Below, piece by piece: positions 1-5,911 of a stretch of 12,734 nucleotides of DNA. The translations under genes were made by a program, and so were the position numbers. The DNA comes from Colimorpha_A sp045593985. Lineage in GTDB: Bacteria; Bacillota; Clostridia; Oscillospirales; CAG-272. The notes beneath the pieces were generated by a model. That model ran no database searches and was not told the origin of the DNA. It was given only the letters and a program-made list of their open reading frames with translations. Every line of letters begins with the position of its first letter. Position 1 is the stretch's first letter. Location of the stretch: NCBI GenBank assembly GCA_045593985.1, contig JAZNXR010000046.1, positions 1-12,734 on the forward strand. The letters are read 5' to 3'.

Positions 1-53
1 GTGCTTTGTTTGGAATAGGTTTCATTCAATTGATAATAAATGTTTGGAAACTA

Positions 54-77
54 TTTTGACAACACTTTTGACAACAC
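54..77. repeat. Perfect 12-bp tandem duplication containing a -35 box
   Basis: The 12-mer TTTTGACAACAC occurs twice back to back (54-65 and 66-77). Each copy contains a consensus TTGACA (56-61 and 68-73). The duplication therefore places two -35 boxes 12 bp apart, about one helical turn, in front of the first gene. Confidence 0.85.
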
Positions 78-96
78 TATCATTGTTCAATATGTA
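56..96 (+). promoter_or_regulatory. Probable sigma-A promoter (possibly twin) for the zinc-ribbon/DUF4177-like gene
   Basis: TTGACA at 56-61 is followed after 16 nt by TATCAT (78-83), five of six matches to the -10 consensus. The duplicated TTGACA at 68-73 is followed after 17 nt by TATGTA (91-96), a poor -10. The first pair is the more likely promoter. It would leave an AT-rich leader of roughly 125 nt before the start at 219, in which I see no recognisable riboswitch. Confidence 0.5.
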
Positions 97-218
97 AAAT
101 GGGTGTAAATTAGTACATATCACAACCTCAAAGCCACTGGAAATATACGGAATAAACACTAAAAACAAAAGCAATTTTAGAGTGGGAATGAGGATTTACT
201 AACAGGAGATCAAAACAA

Positions 219-692
219 ATGTGGCAATGCAAATGCGGAGGAACAAACTCCGACACGTCGAATTTCTGTCAATCTTGCGGCGGCAACAAAAGAACCTCCA
301 TATATACACCGGAGAAGCAGGAGCTACAGCAAAAGATTGCTCAACAGCAGGCTGCGCTTCAAGCCGCTGCGGCGGAAAGAGAGCGCCGTGAAAACCGATT
401 CGAGAAGTTGAGTCAGATTGGCTTGGACGGCTATTACGAATACAAGGTCATCAGTCTTCAGGACGAGAGCGGATTATTCAGACGAAATTCCGGCAGACTC
501 GACATTGACTCTATGGCTGAAACGCTCAATCAGCTCGGTGCTGAAGGTTGGCATCTGGTTACCGCTTATTCAAGTGAGCTTGGCAAAAATATGCTTTCCG
601 GCGGCGCGGGCGGCGCGGTGTTTGGATCAAACTCAACCGTTGACGAACACATACTTATTTTTGAGCGATTTGTAAAATCCGGAAAAGCGTAA
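219..692 (+). CDS. Small zinc-ribbon, coiled-coil protein with a DUF4177-like C-terminal domain
   Basis: This 157-residue protein has no signal peptide or membrane segment and is probably cytoplasmic. Residues 4-20 form a zinc-ribbon-like double CxC/CxxC knuckle (C4, C6, C17, C20). Residues 31-66 are Gln/Ala/Glu/Arg-rich and look like a coiled coil. Residues 72-152 resemble the DUF4177 family: YYEYKVI opening, an LNQLGAEGWHLV core, and a closing hydrophobic strand ILIFERF. A Gly/Ala-rich loop (128-136) interrupts this domain. The start is supported by AGGAGAT at 204-210, 8 nt before ATG. Function is unknown; zinc-ribbon plus DUF4177 proteins are common small proteins in Firmicutes, and a role in protein or nucleic-acid binding is only inference. 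It is monocistronic, with a terminator 75 nt downstream. Confidence 0.8.
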   Translation: MWQCKCGGTNSDTSNFCQSCGGNKRTSIYTPEKQELQQKIAQQQAALQAAAAERERRENRFEKLSQIGLDGYYEYKVISLQDESGLFRRNSGRLDIDSMAETLNQLGAEGWHLVTAYSSELGKNMLSGGAGGAVFGSNSTVDEHILIFERFVKSGKA

Positions 693-763
693 GCTATGCG
701 CACCAAATTGGCGATTTTTTCAGCACTCCAGAGTTTGACGCTTTGGAGCAGGAAATTGAATAA
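672..763 (+). pseudogene. Possible remnant of a decayed gene 3' end (very tentative)
   Basis: Just past the stop of the first gene, in another frame, an open stretch ends at TAA 761-763 and reads ...GDFFSTPEFDALEQEIE. The amino-acid make-up (acidic, amphipathic helix-like, Glu-rich end directly before a terminator) looks coding, but there is no start codon or ribosome binding site. It could be the tail of a gene whose body was deleted when the first gene arrived, or chance. Confidence 0.15.
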
Positions 764-765
764 TT

Positions 766-800
766 AAATCGGCTCGGAGCATAACTTCGAGCCGATTTTT
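766..800 (+). terminator. Rho-independent terminator after the DUF4177-like gene
   Basis: An 11-bp perfect stem (766-776 with 788-798, core ATCGGCTCG) with an 11-nt loop is followed by a run of T to 801. It separates the first gene from the promoter at 816-845. Confidence 0.85.
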
Positions 801-815
801 TAAGGCTTATCGGCG

Positions 816-845
816 TTGACACAAAAGGACGGTTTATGGTACAAT
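816..845 (+). promoter_or_regulatory. Sigma-A promoter with extended -10 for the PrsW/transglutaminase operon
   Basis: Consensus TTGACA (816-821), 18-nt spacer, then TACAAT (840-845), with TGG directly upstream giving an extended -10 (TGnTACAAT). Predicted leader is about 25 nt. The ribosome binding site GAGGA (866-870) lies 6 nt before ATG 877. Confidence 0.75.
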
Positions 846-876
846 TATGTCGAACAAAAGGAAATGAGGAAATGAT

Positions 877-1797
877 ATGAATTTCGTTTCGTTTGAGCTA
901 TCAATTGCATCGCTCATCCCGGCACTTTGTTTAGCGGCGTATGTGTTTTTCAGCGACCGTGTGGATAAAGAGCCGATTCCGTTGCTTGCGCTGCTGCTTG
1001 CGCTCGGCGGTGCTGCATATTTGCCCGCTTTTGCCCTCGAAAAGCTGACAACTCGCGGTTTTGACAAGCTATTTGCGCCGTTTGCGACCTTTGACCTCAG
1101 CGGCAACGCAACCTATTCCTCAAGGCTTGCGGAGCTCGGTCACGGACTTCTCATTACGGTAATCGGAGTTGCGCTGATAGAGGAGCTGACTAAATGGGCG
1201 GTGATGTTTTTTATCACCCGCAAAAACAAGAATTTCAACTGCCTATTTGACGGACTCGTTTACGGCACATTTACTGCGCTCGGCTTTGCGATCATCGAGA
1301 ATATTCGTTACGCCTATATCGGGGGCTGGGACACATTACTACTCCGTTCGATCACCTCGGTGCCGGGACATTTGTATTTCGGCATTATCATGGGGTATTT
1401 CTTCACCATGTGGCGTGTATACAAAACGGCAAAGGCGGCAGAAAAGGAATATGCAAGGCGAGGACTGATCACGGTTACAAAGCCCTTTCGTTCAGGCGGC
1501 TGGTTTGCGGCAATGATCATCATTCCCATCATGCAGCACGGAGCATACGCTCTGGCGGGCTTCTTCCCCTCCTTAACGATGGATATAATATTCTATTCAA
1601 TGAATCTTATCCTGCTGATTCTCTGCTTGGTCGGCGTGCGTAAAATATCAAGGATCGATGCAATACGCGGCAGGTATGCCGACGCCATGCTCGATGCGAA
1701 ATATCCGCAAATCAAGAATCTATGCGATGACGTAGAGGAGGACCTTGGTATATCAGATACCGATGACGGAAAAGAGGACGAAAGCCATGGGCAGTAA
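877..1797 (+). CDS. PrsW-family intramembrane metalloprotease
   Basis: A 306-residue polytopic membrane protein with about seven to eight hydrophobic segments. It carries the conserved PrsW pattern: IEELTKW (101-107, Glu pair 102-103), FDGLVYGTFTALGFAIIENI (124-143, with E141-N142), PGHLYFG with H165, and MQHGAY with H221. In the family these Glu and His residues are proposed to bind the catalytic metal within the membrane. The best-known member, Bacillus subtilis PrsW, cuts the anti-sigma factor RsiW. This protein has the longer form, with a hydrophilic, strongly acidic tail (about 258-306) probably facing the cytoplasm. It is the first gene of a two-gene operon, and its last 11 nt overlap the transglutaminase-like gene. 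No sigma/anti-sigma pair is in the window, so its substrate is unknown. Family assignment is firm; the role is inference. Confidence 0.9.
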   Translation: MNFVSFELSIASLIPALCLAAYVFFSDRVDKEPIPLLALLLALGGAAYLPAFALEKLTTRGFDKLFAPFATFDLSGNATYSSRLAELGHGLLITVIGVALIEELTKWAVMFFITRKNKNFNCLFDGLVYGTFTALGFAIIENIRYAYIGGWDTLLLRSITSVPGHLYFGIIMGYFFTMWRVYKTAKAAEKEYARRGLITVTKPFRSGGWFAAMIIIPIMQHGAYALAGFFPSLTMDIIFYSMNLILLILCLVGVRKISRIDAIRGRYADAMLDAKYPQIKNLCDDVEEDLGISDTDDGKEDESHGQ

Positions 1798-2980
1798 TGA
1801 TAAAAAGATATTCCGCGGTTATTTGTGCTTTTGGATAGTGATCGTTCTGTTTTCTCTCGGTTTGTTTGTCACAAGCTTCGTAATCAGAAACCGCAATATA
1901 AGCACTATCGAAGAAAAAAGCATCAGCGAGGTTATTGATGTAGCAAGCAAGTCGGGCGCCGAATTCAGCAAGCTCTATAATCAGCTTAACAAAAATCAAC
2001 AAGCGGCGTATGACAAGCTGCTGAACGACGTGCCGAAGGGCAAGCTGCGCTTTGAATTTGCAAGCCTGAATCGCGCCGCATTCAGGCCCGTGTTCAAGGC
2101 GTTCACCTACGATCATCCCGAATTTTTCTGGATATCAAGCTACCGTTATGCCGAAAGGTCAAATTCAATCGTAGTTGAGCTGGTTCCTTATGATTATTGG
2201 AAATACACCTCCGATCCCGACAGGTACATAAGAGAGCTGAATGACAGAATTAACGAGATCGTGGCGGGTGCCGGGCACCTGACAAGCACCTATGACAAGG
2301 TGAAATACGTTCACGACTATCTGGTCAACAACATCGAATACGATTACGAAGCGCAAAAGGAGATAAAAAACACGATCCGCAACGCTTCAACCGAGCATGC
2401 GCTATCGGTATACGGCGCTCTCGTTAACGGAAAAACGCTATGCGGAGGGTATTCGGAGTCATTTTATCTGCTCATGAATGCAATGGGCGTTGACTGCTAT
2501 TATATTCAAGGGTATGCAAGTGAGTATCACGCCTGGAACTACCTGAAGATCGACGGCGATTACTATTATATGGACGTCACCTGGGACGATAAGAATTACA
2601 AGGATAAAAACGGCAAAAGGCTTACGCCCGACGGTATTTCCTATTCTTATTTCTGCATCACGAGCGAGGAGCTGTTAAAGGATCATACTCCCGACAGCGA
2701 TTTCCCTGCGCCGAACGCAAATGCGACTGCATATAACTACTTCCACCGCGAGGGATATTTCTTTACAAGCTATGATTATAAGGCGGTCAGCAAGGCTCTC
2801 CTTGCTCAAAACGGCCAGCAGATAATCAGCATCAAGTTCGGCTCCGAGGCGGTGTACCTCAAAGCCAAGGAGCATTTGATCAAAGGCAAAAACATCTGGA
2901 AGATCGACGGATTTACCGGCACGCACTATTCCCTTGACGACGATATGTATATTATTAACGTGCTTAACGCTCCTGCATAA
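1787..2980 (+). CDS. Membrane-anchored transglutaminase-like (papain-fold) protein
   Basis: Starting at ATG 1787, a 397-residue protein with one N-terminal membrane segment (about residues 11-33) followed by Arg-rich residues and a long, presumably extracytoplasmic domain. The transglutaminase-core Cys-His-Asp triad is visible: C219 in GKTLCGGYS, H248 in SEYHAWNYLKIDG, and D263 in YYMDVTWDD. A helix with the YVHDYLVNNIEYD pattern (174-186) precedes the Cys, as in other bacterial transglutaminase-like proteins. Such proteins are cysteine proteases or cross-linkers acting on cell-surface proteins; the substrate here is unknown. I prefer ATG 1787 because AGAGG at 1773-1777 sits 9 nt before it and the membrane segment then falls near the N-terminus. 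A TTG (1745) and an ATG (1763) upstream would add 14 or 8 residues. The overlap with the PrsW gene suggests translational coupling. Confidence 0.87.
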   Translation: MGSNDKKIFRGYLCFWIVIVLFSLGLFVTSFVIRNRNISTIEEKSISEVIDVASKSGAEFSKLYNQLNKNQQAAYDKLLNDVPKGKLRFEFASLNRAAFRPVFKAFTYDHPEFFWISSYRYAERSNSIVVELVPYDYWKYTSDPDRYIRELNDRINEIVAGAGHLTSTYDKVKYVHDYLVNNIEYDYEAQKEIKNTIRNASTEHALSVYGALVNGKTLCGGYSESFYLLMNAMGVDCYYIQGYASEYHAWNYLKIDGDYYYMDVTWDDKNYKDKNGKRLTPDGISYSYFCITSEELLKDHTPDSDFPAPNANATAYNYFHREGYFFTSYDYKAVSKALLAQNGQQIISIKFGSEAVYLKAKEHLIKGKNIWKIDGFTGTHYSLDDDMYIINVLNAPA

Positions 2981-2988
2981 GATAATAA

Positions 2989-3022
2989 AAAGCGGCTTGA
3001 AGCCATGCTTCAAGCCGTTTCG
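2989..3022. terminator. Bidirectional terminator between the transglutaminase-like and kinase genes
   Basis: A perfect 10-bp stem, CGGCTTGAAG (2993-3002) with its complement (3008-3017), around a 5-nt loop, with A-rich sequence on the left and T-rich on the right. It can end the plus-strand operon and also the minus-strand kinase gene, whose stop codon begins at 3025. Confidence 0.85.
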
Positions 3023-3024
3023 TT

Positions 3025-4074
3025 TTATTTTATTTCGATAATTAAATCTACTCGTTTTTTGATGCCCGTTTTTTCAAAATAAATATTTTCAAGCGGGATC
3101 CATTCGTTAAAGAAGCGGTGGGCGAAGCTTGGAGAATTGCGGCGGAGGATCCTTTCTTTTTGTTTTTCGGGGGAGATAGCAAGAAGCACCTTTAAGCCGT
3201 AATATTTTTCAAGTGTCGGGTGCATCGAATATGCCCCCTCTACTATTACGAGGCTTGTCGGATGTATCTTATTTCCCTCCGAAAAGGACATCGTGCTGCA
3301 ATCGAAGGGCTTATAATTTATCGTTTCACCCATAGAAAGAGGGAGCAAGACCTCCTTTTCAAAGCGCTCGTAATCGACGTTGCCGCCGATTTCTTTGAAG
3401 CGCTCGGGCGTTCGTTTTTCGGGCGGAAGGAAAAAATCATCGGTGTGAAAAACGGTGCAATCATAAATTTCGGAAAGGATCTCGCCAAGCGTTGTTTTTC
3501 CGCTTGCACTACCGCCCTCGATTGCGACTGCTATTCTTTCTTTTTTGCGCATCAGGTTGTCGAGCCTTTCAAGCACGGGCAGGAAAGCGATATATTTTTT
3601 CGCTATTACCCGATATGAAGGCTTATAGGCTTCTCTGAATTTTTCGGAGTGGTGTATCGGCGGATAGCCCGCTTCCTTCCATTCCGACAGCGCTTGGTCG
3701 AATTCGGCCTCGGAAAAGGGCAATAGCCCCTCTTTTACAAGCTCTGACATGACCTTCAGCTTTTCTATCAAGCTTATTTCGGCGTTTTCGTTATGCTTTG
3801 CAGACAAGAAAAAGAGCTTGCCGAGCGTGCTTGGCGTAATGCCTTTATTTATGACCGAAAGCGGAACACGGACGTATTCGCCGTCGAGAGGATCAATTTC
3901 AGCTTCGCTCGGCTTTGCGCTTTCATATTCCTTTTCGATATATTCTATCGCCTTTTCGAGCGAGGAAACGAGATGCTCACAGCCAAAGGCGCTTTGATAC
4001 AGAAATTTGAATACATCCTGTATCTCAAGCTCAGGATGTGTTTTAAGATGTTTTATAAGCAATTCACGCGTCAT
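3025..4074 (-). CDS. Uridine-kinase-like P-loop kinase with an extra N-terminal domain
   Basis: A 349-residue cytoplasmic protein in two parts. Residues 1-175 form an unnamed helical domain that I do not match to a named family (GCEHL at 31-35, conserved-looking YVRVPLS at 67-73, YPPIHHSEKFREAYKPSYRV at 137-156). Residues 180-349 are a uridine/phosphoribulokinase-like NTPase: Walker A GGSASGKT (187-194), the HTDDFFLP motif (210-217), GGNVDYERF typical of uridine kinases (230-238), and IVEGAYS (277-283) as the Walker B-like strand. Expected reaction is phosphorylation of a nucleoside-like hydroxyl by a nucleoside triphosphate. Its ATG overlaps the stop of the ECF S-component gene as ATGA (4071-4074), so the two are made together. 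The substrate cannot be read from the sequence; uridine kinase is a class name here. Confidence 0.85.
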   Translation of the reverse strand: MTRELLIKHLKTHPELEIQDVFKFLYQSAFGCEHLVSSLEKAIEYIEKEYESAKPSEAEIDPLDGEYVRVPLSVINKGITPSTLGKLFFLSAKHNENAEISLIEKLKVMSELVKEGLLPFSEAEFDQALSEWKEAGYPPIHHSEKFREAYKPSYRVIAKKYIAFLPVLERLDNLMRKKERIAVAIEGGSASGKTTLGEILSEIYDCTVFHTDDFFLPPEKRTPERFKEIGGNVDYERFEKEVLLPLSMGETINYKPFDCSTMSFSEGNKIHPTSLVIVEGAYSMHPTLEKYYGLKVLLAISPEKQKERILRRNSPSFAHRFFNEWIPLENIYFEKTGIKKRVDLIIEIK

Positions 4075-4607
4075 TTTTCTTTCCTTGATATCAGATTATC
4101 GCAGAGCATTACGAGGATCGGAATCAGAACTATCTGAACGATAATTCCGGGGAAGGCGTTGACGAACGCTCCCGAAAGGAACGCTCCGAAGGTAAACGCG
4201 CCGCCGTTCATTCCCAGAAATACGAACATCGCCACGCCCCAGACGATACGTCCAACGGTCATCGCAGTCAAAAGAGATACGTAGATATACGGCTTTTTTC
4301 GCGGCAAAAGCTTATTCATAAGCCCCGATACGGCGCCATATGCGGCAAGCTCAAACGCCATACAGACCGCGGTCGGAAAGATCGGCGGCATTCCGAGCGT
4401 GAGCGAGCGCAAAAGAGGAGCCGTCGCGCCGACCGCCGCGCCCCAGATCGGACCGCAGACAAAGCCGCAAAGCAATACGGGAATATGTAACGGACAAAGC
4501 ATTGCGCCGATCTTCGGGATCTGCCCCGTCATAAACGGCATAACGTAAGAAATTGCCAAAAAGATTCCCGAAAATATCATTTTAAACAAATTTTTTCGAT
4601 TTTTCAT
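4071..4607 (-). CDS. ECF transporter S component (substrate-binding membrane subunit)
   Basis: A 178-residue integral membrane protein with about six hydrophobic segments and the texture of ECF-type S components: a basic N-terminus, a small-xxx-small helix 1 (G14/A18 in SGIFLAIS) of the kind that contacts EcfT, and the HIPVLLCGFVCGPIWGAAVG segment (41-60). Later hallmarks are FPTAVCMAFELAAYG (77-91) and NAFPGIIVQIVLIPILV (150-166). S components bind a vitamin or other small solute and work with the energising EcfA-EcfA'-EcfT module, which is not in the window and may be shared. A strong ribosome binding site, AAAGGAG, precedes the ATG. The ATGA overlap with the kinase suggests uptake followed by phosphorylation of the solute. 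With a leader of under about 25 nt there is no room for a riboswitch, so the sequence gives no vitamin clue. Confidence 0.8.
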   Translation of the reverse strand: MKNRKNLFKMIFSGIFLAISYVMPFMTGQIPKIGAMLCPLHIPVLLCGFVCGPIWGAAVGATAPLLRSLTLGMPPIFPTAVCMAFELAAYGAVSGLMNKLLPRKKPYIYVSLLTAMTVGRIVWGVAMFVFLGMNGGAFTFGAFLSGAFVNAFPGIIVQIVLIPILVMLCDNLISRKEK

Positions 4608-4631
4608 ATGACAACTCCTTTCGACATTTGC

Positions 4632-4660
4632 ATTATATCACATACGCGCTTTCTCGACAA
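4632..4660 (-). promoter_or_regulatory. Sigma-A promoter for the ECF S-component/kinase operon
   Basis: On the minus strand, TTGTCG (4660-4655) is separated by 17 nt from a perfect TATAAT (4637-4632). The predicted start lies about 18 nt before the ATG at 4607. Confidence 0.75.
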
Positions 4661-4712
4661 CCGTGTTTTTAAGATATTTTCGCAGAGTTTAAAGACAATT
4701 GTCAAAAAATAA

Positions 4713-4741
4713 TTGCAAAGAAGCATGCATTATGTTATAAT
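4713..4741 (+). promoter_or_regulatory. Sigma-A promoter for the CaCA antiporter
   Basis: TTGCAA (4713-4718), 17-nt spacer, perfect TATAAT (4736-4741). It is divergent from the ECF promoter, with about 50 bp between the two -35 boxes. Confidence 0.75.
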
Positions 4742-4774
4742 GTGTCACAGATAACTGAAAGGTGATTTATACTG

Positions 4775-5743
4775 ATGTTCGTAACAGTACTTCTATTCAT
4801 CGTCGGACTTATCCTGCTCATCAAGGGCGGTGATTGGTTCGTCGACGGTGCGACGGGAATTGCTAAAATCTTCCGTATTCCCGATATTCTGATAGGCGCA
4901 ACCGTTGTTTCAATCGGAACAACGCTCCCCGAGGTTATGGTCTCCGCAACCTCGGCGATCGGCGGTCACGGCGAGATCGCTTACGGCAACGCGATCGGCT
5001 CTATTATCTGCAACACCGCACTTATTGCGGCGATTACGATCGCCATCCGTCCTACAAGGATCGAGAGCAAGTCCCTTATAGTTCCCGTTTGCTTCTTCTT
5101 CGGCTCGGCTGTTCTTTATTCTGCCGTCGCTTATTTCTTCGGAAGGTTTTCCCGCATTGTCGGATTTATTCTTCTTGCGATATTCATAGCTTATATCGCT
5201 CTCCAGATAATTTCCGCCCTCAAGAGCGCAAAATATGACGAAACCAAGCTTGACGAGCCGCACGAAAAGAGGGGGCTTGTCCTTGATATACTCTTTCTCG
5301 TCATCGGCGCGGCACTCATTGCGTTCGGAGCAGATATGCTCGTAGATAACGGCATCATTATTGCACAAAAGCTCGGCGTACCCGAGTCGGTAATCGGCCT
5401 GACCTTTATTGCGATCGGAACGTCCCTGCCGGAGCTTGTTACGGCGATCACGTCACTCATCAAGGGACACGGCGCGCTTTCGCTCGGAAACATAATCGGC
5501 GCAAATCTCTTTAACCTCGTGCTTGTAAGCGGCACAACTATCGCAATTTCTCCTTTTAATGTGCCGAGCGGAAATACGGTCTTCGGCATAAATTCCTCGC
5601 TTGTTATCGATATTCCCGTTATGCTTGCCGTTATGGCGATCCTCACTCTCCCCACTTTGATTTCAAAAAAGCTGTCACGTATTCAGGGAATATCTCTTCT
5701 CGTTATTTACGCCGCCTTCTGTACGCTTCAATTTGTAATTTAA
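4775..5743 (+). CDS. CaCA-family calcium (or sodium)/cation antiporter, YrbG-like
   Basis: A 322-residue membrane protein with about ten hydrophobic segments in two related halves. Each half carries an alpha-repeat of the Ca2+/cation antiporter superfamily: GATVVSIGTTLPEVMVS (41-57, E53) followed by GNAIGSIICN (71-80), and GLTFIAIGTSLPELVTA (208-224, E220) followed by GNIIGANLFN (238-247). The Glu of each GTxLPE motif is the ion-binding residue in the family. A hydrophilic loop (about 150-168) joins the halves. It probably exchanges Ca2+ for Na+ or H+ across the cytoplasmic membrane. The start is preceded by AAAGGTGAT. The length fits the family and no residue appears to be missing. It is monocistronic between its own promoter and terminator. 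Confidence 0.92.
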   Translation: MFVTVLLFIVGLILLIKGGDWFVDGATGIAKIFRIPDILIGATVVSIGTTLPEVMVSATSAIGGHGEIAYGNAIGSIICNTALIAAITIAIRPTRIESKSLIVPVCFFFGSAVLYSAVAYFFGRFSRIVGFILLAIFIAYIALQIISALKSAKYDETKLDEPHEKRGLVLDILFLVIGAALIAFGADMLVDNGIIIAQKLGVPESVIGLTFIAIGTSLPELVTAITSLIKGHGALSLGNIIGANLFNLVLVSGTTIAISPFNVPSGNTVFGINSSLVIDIPVMLAVMAILTLPTLISKKLSRIQGISLLVIYAAFCTLQFVI

Positions 5744-5751
5744 ATATAACG

Positions 5752-5784
5752 AAAAAGAGCCGAAATCTATCGGCTCTTTTTTTG
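5752..5784. terminator. Terminator after the antiporter gene
   Basis: A 7-bp stem GAGCCGA (5757-5763) with TCGGCTC (5770-5776), loop of 6 nt, extended by A5/T5 pairing and a 7-T tail. Confidence 0.9.
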
Positions 5785-5816
5785 TCCCTAATTTATTGAA
5801 AATACAGTAATTTCTA

Positions 5817-5845
5817 TTGCCACTTTTCGACAAGTATGGTATAAT
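5817..5845 (+). promoter_or_regulatory. Strong sigma-A promoter with extended -10 for the wall-anchored nuclease
   Basis: TTGCCA (5817-5822), 17-nt spacer, perfect TATAAT (5840-5845) preceded by TGG, giving an extended -10. It is the strongest-looking promoter in the window. Confidence 0.8.
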
Positions 5846-5854
5846 GAAATATGG

Positions 5855-5891
5855 TGCCGATATATCGGCAATTTTGGCGGCTGAATGCCGC
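5855..5891 (+). promoter_or_regulatory. Two small hairpins in the nuclease 5' leader
   Basis: The palindrome TGCCGATATATCGGCA (5855-5870) begins a few nt after the expected transcription start, and a second 5-bp hairpin follows (5877-5881 with 5887-5891). Neither has a T-tail. They may stabilise the 5' end of the mRNA or bind a dimeric regulator; no known riboswitch is recognised. Confidence 0.4.
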
Positions 5892-5911
5892 AAACGAAAA
5901 GGGGATATATA

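Noticed and set aside
696..767. Small 23-codon frame starting at ATG 696
   Set aside because: No ribosome binding site and an unremarkable peptide that ends inside the terminator stem.
1745..1786. Earlier TTG or ATG start for the transglutaminase-like gene
   Set aside because: These starts lack a well-placed ribosome binding site and push the membrane segment inward; ATG 1787 has AGAGG 9 nt upstream.
4608..4660. Vitamin riboswitch before the ECF S component
   Set aside because: The -10 box lies about 25 nt from the start codon, leaving no room for an aptamer.
5885..5911. Earlier ATG for the nuclease
   Set aside because: It falls inside a leader hairpin without a ribosome binding site. ATG 5912 has AAGGGG upstream and begins a normal signal peptide.
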